64,000 bases of DNA from Sphingomonas_D zeicaulis (GTDB lineage: Bacteria; Pseudomonadota; Alphaproteobacteria; Sphingomonadales; Sphingomonadaceae), in assembly GCF_050433225.1 (NCBI RefSeq), contig NZ_JBNPXQ010000001.1, positions 620,001-684,000 on the forward strand, read 5' to 3'. Shown here piece after piece: positions 1 to 8,644 of the stretch. The translations under genes and the position numbers were made by a program. The notes under the pieces were generated by a model, which was not told the DNA's origin, did not search any database, and saw nothing but the letters and a program-made list of their open reading frames with translations. Numbering within the stretch: position 1 is the first letter of the stretch; every line of letters begins with the position of its first letter.

Positions 1-984
1 GTCGCGCGCGCAACCAGCGAGACGCGCAACCCCCGCGCCTGGGAGCAGGCGGTGTTCTGGATCGGCATGACCGCGCTGGCGGATGCGGGCAAGGCGCCGG
101 ACATTCGCAAGGCGATCTTCGACATGGGCGCGAAGAACCAGTGGCTGCCGGCCAGCCGCCCCTTCCACGCCGACGACCTCGTGATCACCCAGAGCTATTT
201 GTGGGCGGCGAAGAAAGGCGCCGGCAATGCGGCCATCGCGCCGACCCGCAAGGCGTTCGACTATATCGTCGCCAATCCGCCGCGCGTAACCTTGGCCTTC
301 TACCAGCCGCCCTCCGGCTATAACGATACCGAATGCTTGAAGCGCTGGTGCTGGTGCGATGCGTTGTTCATGGCGCCGCCGGCGATGGTCGAGCTTTCCC
401 GCCAGACCGGAGACCGCCGCTATCAGGATTACGCGCTGCGCGAGTTCTGGGCGACCACCGACTTCCTCTACGACCCGGCCGAGCGACTGTTCTACCGCGA
501 CAGCCGCTTCTTCGAGCGGCGCGACGAGAAGGCGCGCAAGCAGTTCTGGAGCCGCGGCAATGGCTGGGTGTTCGCCAGCATGCCGCGGATCATCCCGCTG
601 CTTGAGAAGGGCAGCCCGGATCGCGTGCGCATGGAGGCGCTGTTCCTCGAGATGGCCGCGCGCATCCGCGCAGTGCAGAAGCCGGACGGTTATTGGGCGC
701 CGTCGCTGCTCGCGCCCGAGAATTCTCCGCCGGAATCGAGCGGCACCGGCTTCTACACCTATGGCATCGCCTGGGGGATCGAGGCCGGCCTTCTCGACCG
801 GGCAACCTATGAGCCGGTCGCACGGCGCGGCTGGGATGCGTTGACCAGAGCGGTGCAGCCCGATGGCCGCCTGGGCTGGGTACAGCAGGTGAGCGACCGG
901 CCCGAAAAGGTCGAAGCCGCCGACACGCAATATTATGGCACCGGCGCCTTCCTGCTCGCCGCCACCGCCATCGCCGCGCTTTGA
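1..984 (+). CDS. GH105 unsaturated rhamnogalacturonyl hydrolase, 5' truncated by the window edge
   Basis: The reading frame is open from base 1, so the true start lies outside; about 327 residues are visible. The protein belongs to the GH105/GH88 (alpha/alpha)6-barrel family, which removes the unsaturated uronic acid left on rhamnogalacturonan or pectin oligosaccharides by lyases. Recognisable family segments are the N-terminal W-E-Q-A-V-F-W-I-G block, the WCDALFMAPP block expected to carry the catalytic Asp, and WSRGNGWVF. The next gene, KduI, processes the released unsaturated uronate, which supports a pectin role. The stop (982-984) overlaps the region just upstream of kduI, so the two are probably co-transcribed. 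Exact substrate (rhamnogalacturonan versus other uronides) cannot be read from sequence. Confidence 0.88.
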   Translation, partial: VARATSETRNPRAWEQAVFWIGMTALADAGKAPDIRKAIFDMGAKNQWLPASRPFHADDLVITQSYLWAAKKGAGNAAIAPTRKAFDYIVANPPRVTLAFYQPPSGYNDTECLKRWCWCDALFMAPPAMVELSRQTGDRRYQDYALREFWATTDFLYDPAERLFYRDSRFFERRDEKARKQFWSRGNGWVFASMPRIIPLLEKGSPDRVRMEALFLEMAARIRAVQKPDGYWAPSLLAPENSPPESSGTGFYTYGIAWGIEAGLLDRATYEPVARRGWDALTRAVQPDGRLGWVQQVSDRPEKVEAADTQYYGTGAFLLAATAIAAL

Positions 985-1010
985 CGCTCAACTTCCCCGG
1001 GGGAACAGCC

Positions 1011-1847
1011 TTGTTCGAAAAGACCTATTACGCGACGCATCCGGACATGATGGACGGGGCGTCGAACGAAGATCTGCGTGACCGCCATCTGGTCAGCGGG
1101 CTGTTCCGCGACGGCGAACTGGTGCTGACCTATTCGCATGGCGAGCGCTTCATCATCGGCGGTGCGGTGCCGGGGGCGGGGGCGCTGGTGCTGCCGGCGC
1201 AGACCGAACCCGAAAGCGCGGCGGGGCATCCGCTGCTGGAACGGCGCGAACTGGCGATGGTCAATATCGGCGGCGGCGCCGGCGTGGTCGAGGTGGATGG
1301 CGAGCGTTTCGACCTAGCCCCGCGCGACGCGCTCTACGTTCCGATGGGCTCGGCCGACGTGCGCTTTTCGGGTGAGGGTGCGCGCTATTATCTGCTGAGC
1401 GTGCCAGCGCATCGCGCCTTCCCGCTGCGCAAGCTGACCTTGTCGGAAGTGGTGCCGATGGAGCGCGGTGAACTCGCCACCTCCAACGCGCGCAAGATCT
1501 ACCAGTTGATCCTGCCGCATACCTGCGAAAGCGCCTCGATCTGCCTAGGTATGACCATCCTTGAGCCGGGCAGCGTTTGGAACACGATGCCGCCGCACGT
1601 CCATGAGCGGCGCTCGGAAATCTATCTCTATTTCGACCTGCAGGAGGATGACCGCGTCTTCCACTACATGGGCAAGCCCGACGCGCTGCGCCACATCGTG
1701 ATGGGCAATGAGGATGTCGTGATCTCCCCGCCCTGGTCGGTTCACATGGGCTCCGGCACGCGCGCCTATAGCTTCATCTGGGCGATGGCGGGGGAAAATC
1801 TGGATTATAACGACATGGATGTGAAGGATATTTGCCAGCTTTGTTGA
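1011..1847 (+). CDS. kduI: 5-dehydro-4-deoxy-D-glucuronate isomerase
   Basis: KduI is a cytosolic, metal-dependent cupin isomerase that converts 5-keto-4-deoxyuronate to 3-deoxy-D-glycero-2,5-hexodiulosonate in pectin catabolism. The 278-residue product matches the usual KduI length. Family landmarks are the early S-N-E-D-L-R-D segment, Y-S-H-G-E-R-F-I-I-G-G, the P-P-H-V-H-E-R-R metal-binding histidines and the C-terminal F-I-W-A-M-A-G-E-N and D-M-D motifs. I chose the TTG at 1011 because a GGGGGAA stretch lies about 7 bases upstream and the product then begins F-E-K-T-Y-Y. A TTG at 981 overlapping the GH105 stop would add ten unconserved residues. A terminator follows the gene. Confidence 0.9.
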   Translation: MFEKTYYATHPDMMDGASNEDLRDRHLVSGLFRDGELVLTYSHGERFIIGGAVPGAGALVLPAQTEPESAAGHPLLERRELAMVNIGGGAGVVEVDGERFDLAPRDALYVPMGSADVRFSGEGARYYLLSVPAHRAFPLRKLTLSEVVPMERGELATSNARKIYQLILPHTCESASICLGMTILEPGSVWNTMPPHVHERRSEIYLYFDLQEDDRVFHYMGKPDALRHIVMGNEDVVISPPWSVHMGSGTRAYSFIWAMAGENLDYNDMDVKDICQLC

Positions 1848-1878
1848 GGGGCTGGGCAGGCAGGAAGGATGGCAAGCG

Positions 1879-1913
1879 GCCCTTTCCCGTGAAGTGCGGG
1901 AGGGGGCTTTTTG
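1879..1913 (+). terminator. Rho-independent terminator after kduI
   Basis: An 11-bp stem (GCCCTTTCCCG pairing with CGGGAGGGGGC, one G-U pair) with a 7-base loop is followed by five T residues. It sits 31 bases after the kduI stop and separates the GH105-kduI unit from the TBDR gene. Confidence 0.8.
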
Positions 1914-2063
1914 TTATCATACCAATGTCGTATTCCACCTCAAAGAGGTCCTTAATTGGCGAAATATTTGTCATATAACTCTTGTCATTCCGATCAAATC
2001 CGCTAAATCTCGATCCACAGAAGTCGGAAGACTCGCTTGCACAGCATGAATTGGGGAGGATTT
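1914..2063 (+). promoter_or_regulatory. Promoter/leader region of the first TonB-dependent receptor
   Basis: This AT-richer stretch carries TTGTCA at 1968-1973 and again at 1982-1987. The second copy has a weak TAAATC 16 bases downstream as a possible -10. A small ACCTC-AAA-GAGGT palindrome lies near 1937-1949. The Shine-Dalgarno GGGGAGGA at 2053-2060 sets the ATG at 2064. The promoter elements are guesses; the ribosome site is clear. Confidence 0.35.
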
Positions 2064-4307
2064 ATGAAATTCCGTCATGGTACTGCCTTGTCGCGCGTCT
2101 TGATCGCTGCCGGGCTGGCCTGGGCCGCGACCGGCCAGGCGCATGCGCAGCAGGCCGCGCCGGCCGCCGACCAGCCTTCGTCCACCGACGGCGATATCGT
2201 CGTCACCGCGCAGAAGCGCGAGGAGCGGGTTCAGGATATCCCACTGGCGGTGCAGGTGATCGGCGGCGAGGCGCTGGAATCCCAGGGTATTCGCGAATTT
2301 TCCGAGCTCACCCGCGCGGCACCGTCGCTGCTGATCCGGCCTGCCGAACATCCGGTCAACGCGTCGATTTCCATCCGCGGCATCGGCACCTTCGCCTTCT
2401 CGCCCAGCGTCGAACCTAGCGTTGCGGTGCAGATCGACGATGTGCCGGTGCAGTTCCTCGCGCGCGCCTTCGCTGACCTGTCGGACATCGAGCGGATCGA
2501 GGTGCTGCGTGGGCCGCAGAGCACGCTCTATGGCCGCGCCGCCTCCGCCGGCCTGGTCAACATCGTGACGCAGGGGCCATCGTCGACGCTGAGCGGCCGG
2601 ATCGGCGGCATCGTCACGACCGACGAGGAATATGGCGTCAACGCTGCGTTGTCCGGCCCGCTGACGCCGACGCTCGGCTTCCGCGTCAGCGCGAACTACA
2701 ACAAGTTCGAAGGCAATGTCCGCAACCTGTTCAACGGCGACAAGATCAACGGGCGCGAGATCTTCTCGGTGCGCGGCAAGCTGGTGTGGGATCCGACCGA
2801 CACGCTGAACGTGGTCGCGCAGTTGGGCTATATCGACGGCAGCACGACGATCGGCCGGCCTTTCGCGCGGGTTTCCCCCGCGGCGCGGCTGCGTGGCAAC
2901 CCCGCCTATGGACCCTCGGTGTTCGCGCCGGGCGTGACCTTCGGCGAGGACAATACCGACGTCGTCAATGATGTCACCTCGGGCACCGACTACAGCGATT
3001 TCTCTCAATCTCTGAAGGTCTCATGGGATGTCGGATTCGCCTCGCTGGTGTCGATCACCGCGTGGGATCAGTTCAAGCAGTTCGACATCCTCGACCAGGA
3101 TGAATCCGCGATCGCAGCGCTCGACAACCGCCAGTTCGGCACCTTCGACGTCGACACCTTCTCGCAGGAATTCCGGCTGGTCTCGCCGGGCGCCACGGCG
3201 TTCCGCTATACTTTCGGCCTGTTCTATTCGAACCTCAACCTCTCGCGTGATTTCATCCGCGGGCCGTTCTTCTCGCAGGCGGACTGGTACGGCACCAACG
3301 GCACCAAGCAATATGCCGGCTTCGGCCAGGTCGAATATGACATTCTCGACGGCACGACTTTGATCGGCGGCCTGCGCATCGGCAAGAACAAGATCGACGT
3401 GACGTTTGACGATCGCCGCGCCGCGACCTTCTTCGAGGGCGACAGTTCCGAGTCCTACGAGACCTACAAGGCGGGCATTCAGCAGCGGCTGGCGCCCGAC
3501 GTGATGGCTTTCTTCACCTATGCCACCGGCCACAAGGGTGAGGCCTATGACATCGGCACCGGCTTCAACGCGACGCGATTGGTGCCGGTGCGGCCGGAGG
3601 ATTCGGAGGATTGGCAGCTCGGCATCAAATCCCAGTTCCTCGATCGCCGGGTGACGCTGAACGCGACCCTGTTCACCACCACCTTCGACGATTTCCAGGC
3701 GCAGGGCATCGAAACGCTGTCCGACGGCACCAGCAATTTCCGCCTCGCCAATGTCGGCAAGCTGCGCACGCAAGGCATTGAGGTGGAAGGATCGGTACGC
3801 TTCACGCCGGACCTGAACTTCGGCGGCGGGGTGACCTATGCGGACGCCAAGATCCGGTCCTTCCCGTTCGCGCAATGCTATCCGGGGCAGACCGCGGCAC
3901 AGGGCTGCACCGGCAGCCCGGCGCGGCAGGACCTGAAGGGCTTCCGCCCCGCGCAGGCGCCCGAGTGGAAGCTGACGTTGAACGGTGACTATACGCCGTC
4001 ACTGACCGACAGCCTCGATGGCGTGCTGCAGTTCGCCTATACCTATCAGAGCAAGATCAACTTCAACATCAACAATGATCCCGAAAGCATCCAGAAGGGC
4101 TATGGGATCATGAACCTGTCCGCCGGCGTCCGCGATCCGGACCGCAAGTGGGAGATCGTCGCGTTCGTCAACAACCTGTTCGACAAGCAATATTTCTTCA
4201 ACGTCACCAATTCGTTCGGCAACCAGGGCAATGCTCAGGCGGTGCAGAGCTATATCCCGCGCGATTTCGAGCGCTATGGCGGCGTGCGGGCGACGTTAAA
4301 TTTCTGA
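2064..4307 (+). CDS. TonB-dependent outer-membrane receptor of a glycan locus
   Basis: A 747-residue outer-membrane TonB-dependent receptor. It begins with a signal peptide (cleavage near A-H-A-Q, residues 25-29), then a TonB-box-like D-I-V-V-T-A-Q-K-R segment, a plug domain (R-G-I-G-T-F, I-E-R-I-E-V-L-R-G-P-Q-S-T-L-Y-G) and a beta-barrel ending in the aromatic C-terminus T-L-N-F. The plug style (QKREERVQDIP) is that of the FecA/CirA-like sphingomonad receptors rather than the Caulobacter GVRAS type. The strong ribosome site fixes the start at 2064; an in-frame TTG at 2037 would place nine residues before the signal peptide. Its place between pectin and xyloglucan-type enzymes suggests oligosaccharide import, but the ligand is inferred only from context. 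Confidence 0.92.
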   Translation: MKFRHGTALSRVLIAAGLAWAATGQAHAQQAAPAADQPSSTDGDIVVTAQKREERVQDIPLAVQVIGGEALESQGIREFSELTRAAPSLLIRPAEHPVNASISIRGIGTFAFSPSVEPSVAVQIDDVPVQFLARAFADLSDIERIEVLRGPQSTLYGRAASAGLVNIVTQGPSSTLSGRIGGIVTTDEEYGVNAALSGPLTPTLGFRVSANYNKFEGNVRNLFNGDKINGREIFSVRGKLVWDPTDTLNVVAQLGYIDGSTTIGRPFARVSPAARLRGNPAYGPSVFAPGVTFGEDNTDVVNDVTSGTDYSDFSQSLKVSWDVGFASLVSITAWDQFKQFDILDQDESAIAALDNRQFGTFDVDTFSQEFRLVSPGATAFRYTFGLFYSNLNLSRDFIRGPFFSQADWYGTNGTKQYAGFGQVEYDILDGTTLIGGLRIGKNKIDVTFDDRRAATFFEGDSSESYETYKAGIQQRLAPDVMAFFTYATGHKGEAYDIGTGFNATRLVPVRPEDSEDWQLGIKSQFLDRRVTLNATLFTTTFDDFQAQGIETLSDGTSNFRLANVGKLRTQGIEVEGSVRFTPDLNFGGGVTYADAKIRSFPFAQCYPGQTAAQGCTGSPARQDLKGFRPAQAPEWKLTLNGDYTPSLTDSLDGVLQFAYTYQSKINFNINNDPESIQKGYGIMNLSAGVRDPDRKWEIVAFVNNLFDKQYFFNVTNSFGNQGNAQAVQSYIPRDFERYGGVRATLNF

Positions 4308-4379
4308 GGGGGGAGGGGCTTCGTTGGTGAGCCCCCTCCGACGTCTTGGCATGCGTCGCCTGCGCGATTGGTCAATAAC

Positions 4380-4484
4380 TCAGCGCGGCCATTGCTGCGC
4401 AGCGTGAAGCACACGCAAGATCCTGACTTGCGTCTCATCCTCTTTGTAAACGACGATATAGCTTCGCCGCTTGGGTGTGTGCTT
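4380..4484 (-). pseudogene. C-terminal remnant of a ParE/RelE-type toxin gene
   Basis: In one minus-strand frame, roughly 35 residues ending at a TGA at 4382-4380 read like the tail of a ParE/RelE toxin: S-Y-I-V-V-Y-K-E-D-E, then V-R-I-L-R-V-L-H-A-A-Q-Q-W-P-R. The V-L-H-x-A-x-x-W-P end is characteristic of that family. There is no N-terminal half and no antitoxin gene nearby, and the frame runs straight into GH1-like sequence in another frame. I read it as a decayed fragment, not a working toxin. Confidence 0.5.
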
Positions 4485-4497
4485 GAGGGGACCTGCG

Positions 4498-4551
4498 GTC
4501 GACATGGTGGATGCCGAAGCGTTCGCCATAGCCGCGCGTCCATTCGAAATG
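4498..4551 (-). pseudogene. C-terminal remnant of a GH1 beta-glucosidase gene
   Basis: A second minus-strand frame reads H-F-E-W-T-R-G-Y-G-E-R-F-G-I-H-H-V-D, which closely resembles the conserved GH1 C-terminal motif (N-F-E-W-x-x-G-Y-x-x-R-F-G-I-x-x-V-D). Only about 18 residues survive. In the neighbouring frame, L-K-H-T-P-K-R could be the continuation (K-R-T-P-K in GH1 enzymes), consistent with a frameshift and then a junction with the ParE remnant. A GH1 enzyme would have fitted the locus functionally, so this may be a deleted member of it. Confidence 0.5.
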
Positions 4552-4554
4552 ACC

Positions 4555-4587
4555 TTCCGCTCCACGGCAAATAGCCGTGGAGCGGAA
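4555..4587 (-). terminator. Perfect 14-bp hairpin downstream of the GH31 gene
   Basis: TTCCGCTCCACGGC and its exact reverse complement are separated by five bases (AAATA). The stem lies 21 bases past the GH31 stop on the minus strand. There is no strong T-run on either side, so it may stop transcription weakly, protect the mRNA end, or be a scar at the junction with the pseudogene debris. Confidence 0.5.
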
Positions 4588-4607
4588 CGCCCGCATCCCG
4601 GGTCTTC

Positions 4608-6962
4608 CTATTGCGCAGCGTCGACGATGCGAACGAGCTGCGCCGCATTCTGACCGGTGGGCAGCTTGCCGCGCGCGCTGAGCGTGCGGCTGGCATCGTT
4701 CCACACCAGTTCGGCGCTAGCGCCGCCGGTCTTGCGATAGGCGTTGGTGGTGCCGTCATCGTCATAGAGAGTGAAGCGCGCGTCGCGGCCCGGATAGACG
4801 CGGATGCTCTCCAGCGCCTGGCGTTCGGCGGTGCTCTTCACCTGCGCGCCCATCGGCACGATCGATCCGGCGCGGACGAACAGCGGCATGCGGTCGATCG
4901 GCGCGGCGACCTCCACAGTCTGGCCGCCGGTGTAGCGCTTGTTGGTCCAGTAATCGTACCAGTCGGCGCCGGCCGGCAGATAGACCGGTCGACTGGTGCG
5001 CCCCTGGTCGGTGACCGGGGCGACGAGGAAGGCCGGGCCGAACATATATTGATCGCCGATGTCGGCGACCTTGGGATCGTTCGGGAAGTCCATGAACAGC
5101 GCACGCATGAACGGCGCGCCGGTGCGATGCGTCTGCGCGCCGAGCGCGTAAATGTAGGGCATCAGGCTGTAGCGCAGCCGCAAATAGCTGGCGAGGATCG
5201 GCTCGGCGGCGGTGCCATATTCCCAGAGCGCCGCGGCGGGGCGCTGGCCGTGGATGCGCAGCGAGGGGGTGAACACGCTGTACTGGAACCAGCGCACGAA
5301 CAGCTCGGGATAGTCGGCATAGCCGGCGTCCATCGCGGTCGCGCCGGCGGGATCGACGAGCAGCGGATGTTCGGCCTTGGGGCCGCTGGGATATTGCCAG
5401 CCGCCGATGTCGCTGCCCCAATAGGCCATGCCCGATGCGGTGAAGTTGAGGCCGGTCGGCACCTGCCGCTTCAGCGCCTCCCACGTCGAATGCACGTCTG
5501 ACGACCAGAAGGCGCAGCCATTGCGCTGGGTGCCGAGATAGGCGGCGCGGCACAGGATCAGGTTGCGCAGGTCCGGCCGATCGCGCGCCGAGCCTTCGGC
5601 GACGCTGGAGGTGTGCACCAGCGGGAAGAGGTTGTGGTAACGGTCGCCGGATCCGACCGAATAATGATAGCCGTCGGGCACCAGATCCGGCTCGGTCTCG
5701 TCGAGCCAGAACCAGTCGAAGCCCTCGCTGGCGATATTGTCGCGGATCTTGCCCCAGAACCACTCGCGCGCTTCGGGATTGGTGCTGTCGAGCAGCGCCC
5801 CGGCGCGGTCGAAGCGCACCGGCAGGCCGTCGACCGGACTGCCATCCTCATGCTGAAGCAGCCAGCCCTTGGCGGCGAGCATGTCGAAATAGCGCGATTC
5901 CCGCTCGAAGCGCGGCCACACGCTGATGATCGAGCGCATGCCCATCGCCTTGAGCTTGTCGTTCATGCCCTTGGGATCGGGAAAATAGGTGCGGTCGATG
6001 TCGAGCTGGCCCATCCGCGTCCAGTAGAACCAGTCAAGCACCATCACGTCGATCGGATAGTTGCGGCTGCGATAGCCCTCGGCGATGCCGAGCAGTTCCT
6101 GCTGGCTCTCGAAGCGCGCCTTGCTCTGGATGAGGCCGAACGCGGCCTTGGGCGGCAGCGGGGTTTCGCCGGTGAGCTTCGCATAGCCGGCATAGATCTC
6201 GTCGGTGGTGGCGCCGGCGATCACGAAGAAGGAGACGCGCTCGCCGACTTCGGACTGCCAGCGGGTGCCGTTGTTGAGGCCCGGCGACACCACCGTGCGC
6301 GCCGGATTGTCCCAGACGATGCCATAGCCCTTGTTGGTGACGAGGAAGGGCACGCACACCGTCTCGCCCGCCGGCGCATCATACCAATGCTTGCAGTCGA
6401 TGGTGCGGCCGCGCAGGTCGAGCGGCCCCAGGCTCTCCTGGTTCTGGCCGAGGCCGTAATAATGTTCGTCGAGCGGCGCGGCGAAGCTGGCGCCGACGCG
6501 GAAGGTCTCCTCGCCGTTTACGGTGTGGGGCGCCATTTCCCAGCCGTTCATCTTCGTCAGCAGGCGGCCGTCGGCGGTGCTGACGGACAGCGACACCGGC
6601 GGCAGCGACGGCGCGAAATAGCGCTCCATCTGGCTGGGCGCCTTGGGCCAGGGCTTGGCATCCACCACAACCGAGAGCGCGGAGGAGGTGAAAACGTCGC
6701 CGCTGGCGTCGGTACGGTGGCTCCAGCCGGTGGCATCGGCCCTGGCGTTGGGGCCGGGGCCGGGCGCGGCGGTGGCCAGCGCGGGATCGAGCGAGATGGT
6801 GACGCGCACGATGTTGGGCGCATAGGGCTCGATCGCGACGCGGCTGCCATGCCGATCGAGCATCGCCATCGGCTCCGCCAGCGCCTGCGTCGTGCCGAGC
6901 GTGAGCCATGCGGCGCCCGCCGCCAGCAGTGCCGCACGCATGCCTTTTGCCTTGCCGATCAT
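4608..6962 (-). CDS. GH31 family glycosidase, probably alpha-xylosidase
   Basis: A 784-residue GH31 enzyme with a signal peptide (residues 1 to about 29), so probably periplasmic. It has the GH31 N-terminal beta-sandwich, a TIM barrel and distal beta domains. The W-L-D-E-T-E-P-D motif gives the predicted nucleophile Asp421, and F-W-S-S-D-V-H-S gives the predicted acid/base Asp489. The W-L-D-x-T-E-P-D variant is common in bacterial alpha-xylosidases and related exo-enzymes, whereas alpha-glucosidases usually have W-x-D-M-N-E. The start at 6962 is set by AGGAGG six bases upstream. It is the last gene of the IclR-led operon. With GH29 and GH35-type enzymes nearby, release of xylose from xyloglucan is the best guess; alpha-glucosidase activity is not excluded. 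Confidence 0.88.
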   Translation of the reverse strand: MIGKAKGMRAALLAAGAAWLTLGTTQALAEPMAMLDRHGSRVAIEPYAPNIVRVTISLDPALATAAPGPGPNARADATGWSHRTDASGDVFTSSALSVVVDAKPWPKAPSQMERYFAPSLPPVSLSVSTADGRLLTKMNGWEMAPHTVNGEETFRVGASFAAPLDEHYYGLGQNQESLGPLDLRGRTIDCKHWYDAPAGETVCVPFLVTNKGYGIVWDNPARTVVSPGLNNGTRWQSEVGERVSFFVIAGATTDEIYAGYAKLTGETPLPPKAAFGLIQSKARFESQQELLGIAEGYRSRNYPIDVMVLDWFYWTRMGQLDIDRTYFPDPKGMNDKLKAMGMRSIISVWPRFERESRYFDMLAAKGWLLQHEDGSPVDGLPVRFDRAGALLDSTNPEAREWFWGKIRDNIASEGFDWFWLDETEPDLVPDGYHYSVGSGDRYHNLFPLVHTSSVAEGSARDRPDLRNLILCRAAYLGTQRNGCAFWSSDVHSTWEALKRQVPTGLNFTASGMAYWGSDIGGWQYPSGPKAEHPLLVDPAGATAMDAGYADYPELFVRWFQYSVFTPSLRIHGQRPAAALWEYGTAAEPILASYLRLRYSLMPYIYALGAQTHRTGAPFMRALFMDFPNDPKVADIGDQYMFGPAFLVAPVTDQGRTSRPVYLPAGADWYDYWTNKRYTGGQTVEVAAPIDRMPLFVRAGSIVPMGAQVKSTAERQALESIRVYPGRDARFTLYDDDGTTNAYRKTGGASAELVWNDASRTLSARGKLPTGQNAAQLVRIVDAAQ

Positions 6963-7009
6963 CGTCTTCCTCCTGTTGCGGGGACTTGCGCCCACTTGGT
7001 CCTGCCCGT

Positions 7010-8644
7010 TCAGACGAGCCCGCGTCCGTCGATCCTCAATACCGGTACGAAGTTGGGGCCATCGCGCCGCGCCGGCATCTCGATGTGCAGCCCGGCGCCA
7101 TCCTGCCGGTGGCGGAGCGCGCCGCCGCCCAACAGCGAGACGCGCTCGATCTTGCCGGTGAAGCGGCCCCGCGCCAGCGCGACGATCGTCGTAGATCCGC
7201 GCGGTGGCGCCAGCAGCAGCGCGTAAAGCGCGCCCTTGTTTGTGGTGAAGCGGACGTCGCGATCGGTGAAGGGCGCGGCCTGCTGCTCGTTCTGCATGCC
7301 GGCGATCAGCCGCGTCGGCCCCTCTCCATAGATCCGCCAGGGGCGCGACCCGAAGATCGCCTCGCCGTTCAGCGCGGTCCATGCCGCCATCGCATCGAGG
7401 ATCTTCTCTTCCTCAGCGTCGATCGATCCGTCGCCGGGCTGCGGCACCGATAGCAGCAGGTTGCCGTTCTTCGAGACGACGTCGGCCAGCCGCTGGACGA
7501 CCTCTTCGGCGGTCTTGTAATTCCTGTCGTTGAGGCGGGCGACGTTATAGAACCAGTCGCCGAGGCATGTGTCGGTCTGCCATGGCTCGTCCCACAGCCG
7601 GTCCGAAAAGCCGCGCTCGACATCCTGCACCAGCCCGAAGCGCTCATGCGGCTTCAACTGCTTGGCGGTGGCGACGACATCGATGCTGCCATGCCATTCG
7701 ATCGCGCGATTGTAATAGTCGGCCAGCGCCTCGAGCCCGACCGGGCCGAAGGGCAGACCATGATCATCGAAATAGACGAGATCGGGTTTGTATTTTGCGA
7801 CGAGGTCGGTCTGGCGCAGCAGCCATCGCGCGACATAGCCGGGGTCGTCCTTCGGGCCGGTCTCGATCCACTGCCCGTTGTTCGCCTCATGCCAGGCGTT
7901 CATCGCCTCGATCGTGTCGAGCCCGTCGGGCAGCACGGCATGGCCGCCGGTATAGAGTTCGCGCGGGTCGAGCCCGTCCCACCATTGGCCCCTGCCGTCC
8001 GCCTTGCCCAGCCGGAACGCATCATAGCGCTCCCCTTTCTTCGGGCCGGTCGGGTCATAGCCGTAGGCGGGTTGATACCAGTGCCAGGCATGGGCAGCAT
8101 GGTTGGAGACGCCGAACTTCAGCCCGGCCTTGCGCGCCGCCTTCTCCCAGATGCCGACCACGTCGCGCTTCGGCCCGACATTGAGCGAATTCCACGCATG
8201 ATAGCGGCTGTCATAGCAGTCGAGATTGTCGTGATGGCAGGCGAGGGTGACGAAGTAGCGCGCGCCGGCGCGGACATAGCGCGCCATCAGCGCGTCGGGA
8301 TCCCAGCGCTCGGCGGTCCAGCGGTGCTGGATATCCTTCATGCCGCTGACCGAAGGATGGCCATAGGTCGCAAGATGATGCGCATACATCGGATGGCCCT
8401 GCATATACATGAAGCGACCATACCAATCGCCCTGTTCGGGCACCGATTGCGGTCCCCAATGCGACCACAGGCCGAGCTTGGCGTCGCGGAACCAGTCCGG
8501 GTAGCGATAGGCGTCGACGATCGACGGCCAGTTCGCTTGCACCGGGCCGGCGGCGGTGCCCATCGGGCTCGCCGCGCGCACCGCGCGGGACAGGCCGAGC
8601 GCGGCGACGCCGGCGAGGAAGGAACGACGGGGGAGGGTGATCAT
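7010..8644 (-). CDS. GH29 alpha-L-fucosidase
   Basis: A 544-residue exo-fucosidase with an arginine-rich, Tat-like N-terminus (L-P-R-R-S-F-L-A-G) and a signal peptide to about residue 25. The catalytic TIM barrel shows typical GH29 segments: W-F-R-D-A-K-L-G-L-W-S-H-W-G, A-R-Y-F-V-T-L-A-C-H-H-D-N-L-D and D-L-V-Y-F-D-D-H-G, where the first Asp of F-D-D is the expected nucleophile. The C-terminal part is a small beta domain. The ATG overlaps the stop of the upstream SGNH gene as ATGA, so it is probably translationally coupled. It likely removes terminal L-fucose from xyloglucan or pectin side chains in the periplasm. Confidence 0.9.
   Translation of the reverse strand: MITLPRRSFLAGVAALGLSRAVRAASPMGTAAGPVQANWPSIVDAYRYPDWFRDAKLGLWSHWGPQSVPEQGDWYGRFMYMQGHPMYAHHLATYGHPSVSGMKDIQHRWTAERWDPDALMARYVRAGARYFVTLACHHDNLDCYDSRYHAWNSLNVGPKRDVVGIWEKAARKAGLKFGVSNHAAHAWHWYQPAYGYDPTGPKKGERYDAFRLGKADGRGQWWDGLDPRELYTGGHAVLPDGLDTIEAMNAWHEANNGQWIETGPKDDPGYVARWLLRQTDLVAKYKPDLVYFDDHGLPFGPVGLEALADYYNRAIEWHGSIDVVATAKQLKPHERFGLVQDVERGFSDRLWDEPWQTDTCLGDWFYNVARLNDRNYKTAEEVVQRLADVVSKNGNLLLSVPQPGDGSIDAEEEKILDAMAAWTALNGEAIFGSRPWRIYGEGPTRLIAGMQNEQQAAPFTDRDVRFTTNKGALYALLLAPPRGSTTIVALARGRFTGKIERVSLLGGGALRHRQDGAGLHIEMPARRDGPNFVPVLRIDGRGLV

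Noticed and set aside
4435..4704. A complete short gene spanning the GH1-like segment
   Set aside because: Only about 18 residues match GH1; the rest runs antisense into the GH31 coding sequence. It is debris rather than a gene.
5613..7226. A 537-codon plus-strand frame opposite the GH31 gene, and similar long antisense frames at 14704-16842, 11329-13476 and 43281-45599
   Set aside because: All lie opposite well-supported genes and are rich in Arg, Ala and His as expected from GC-rich antisense frames.
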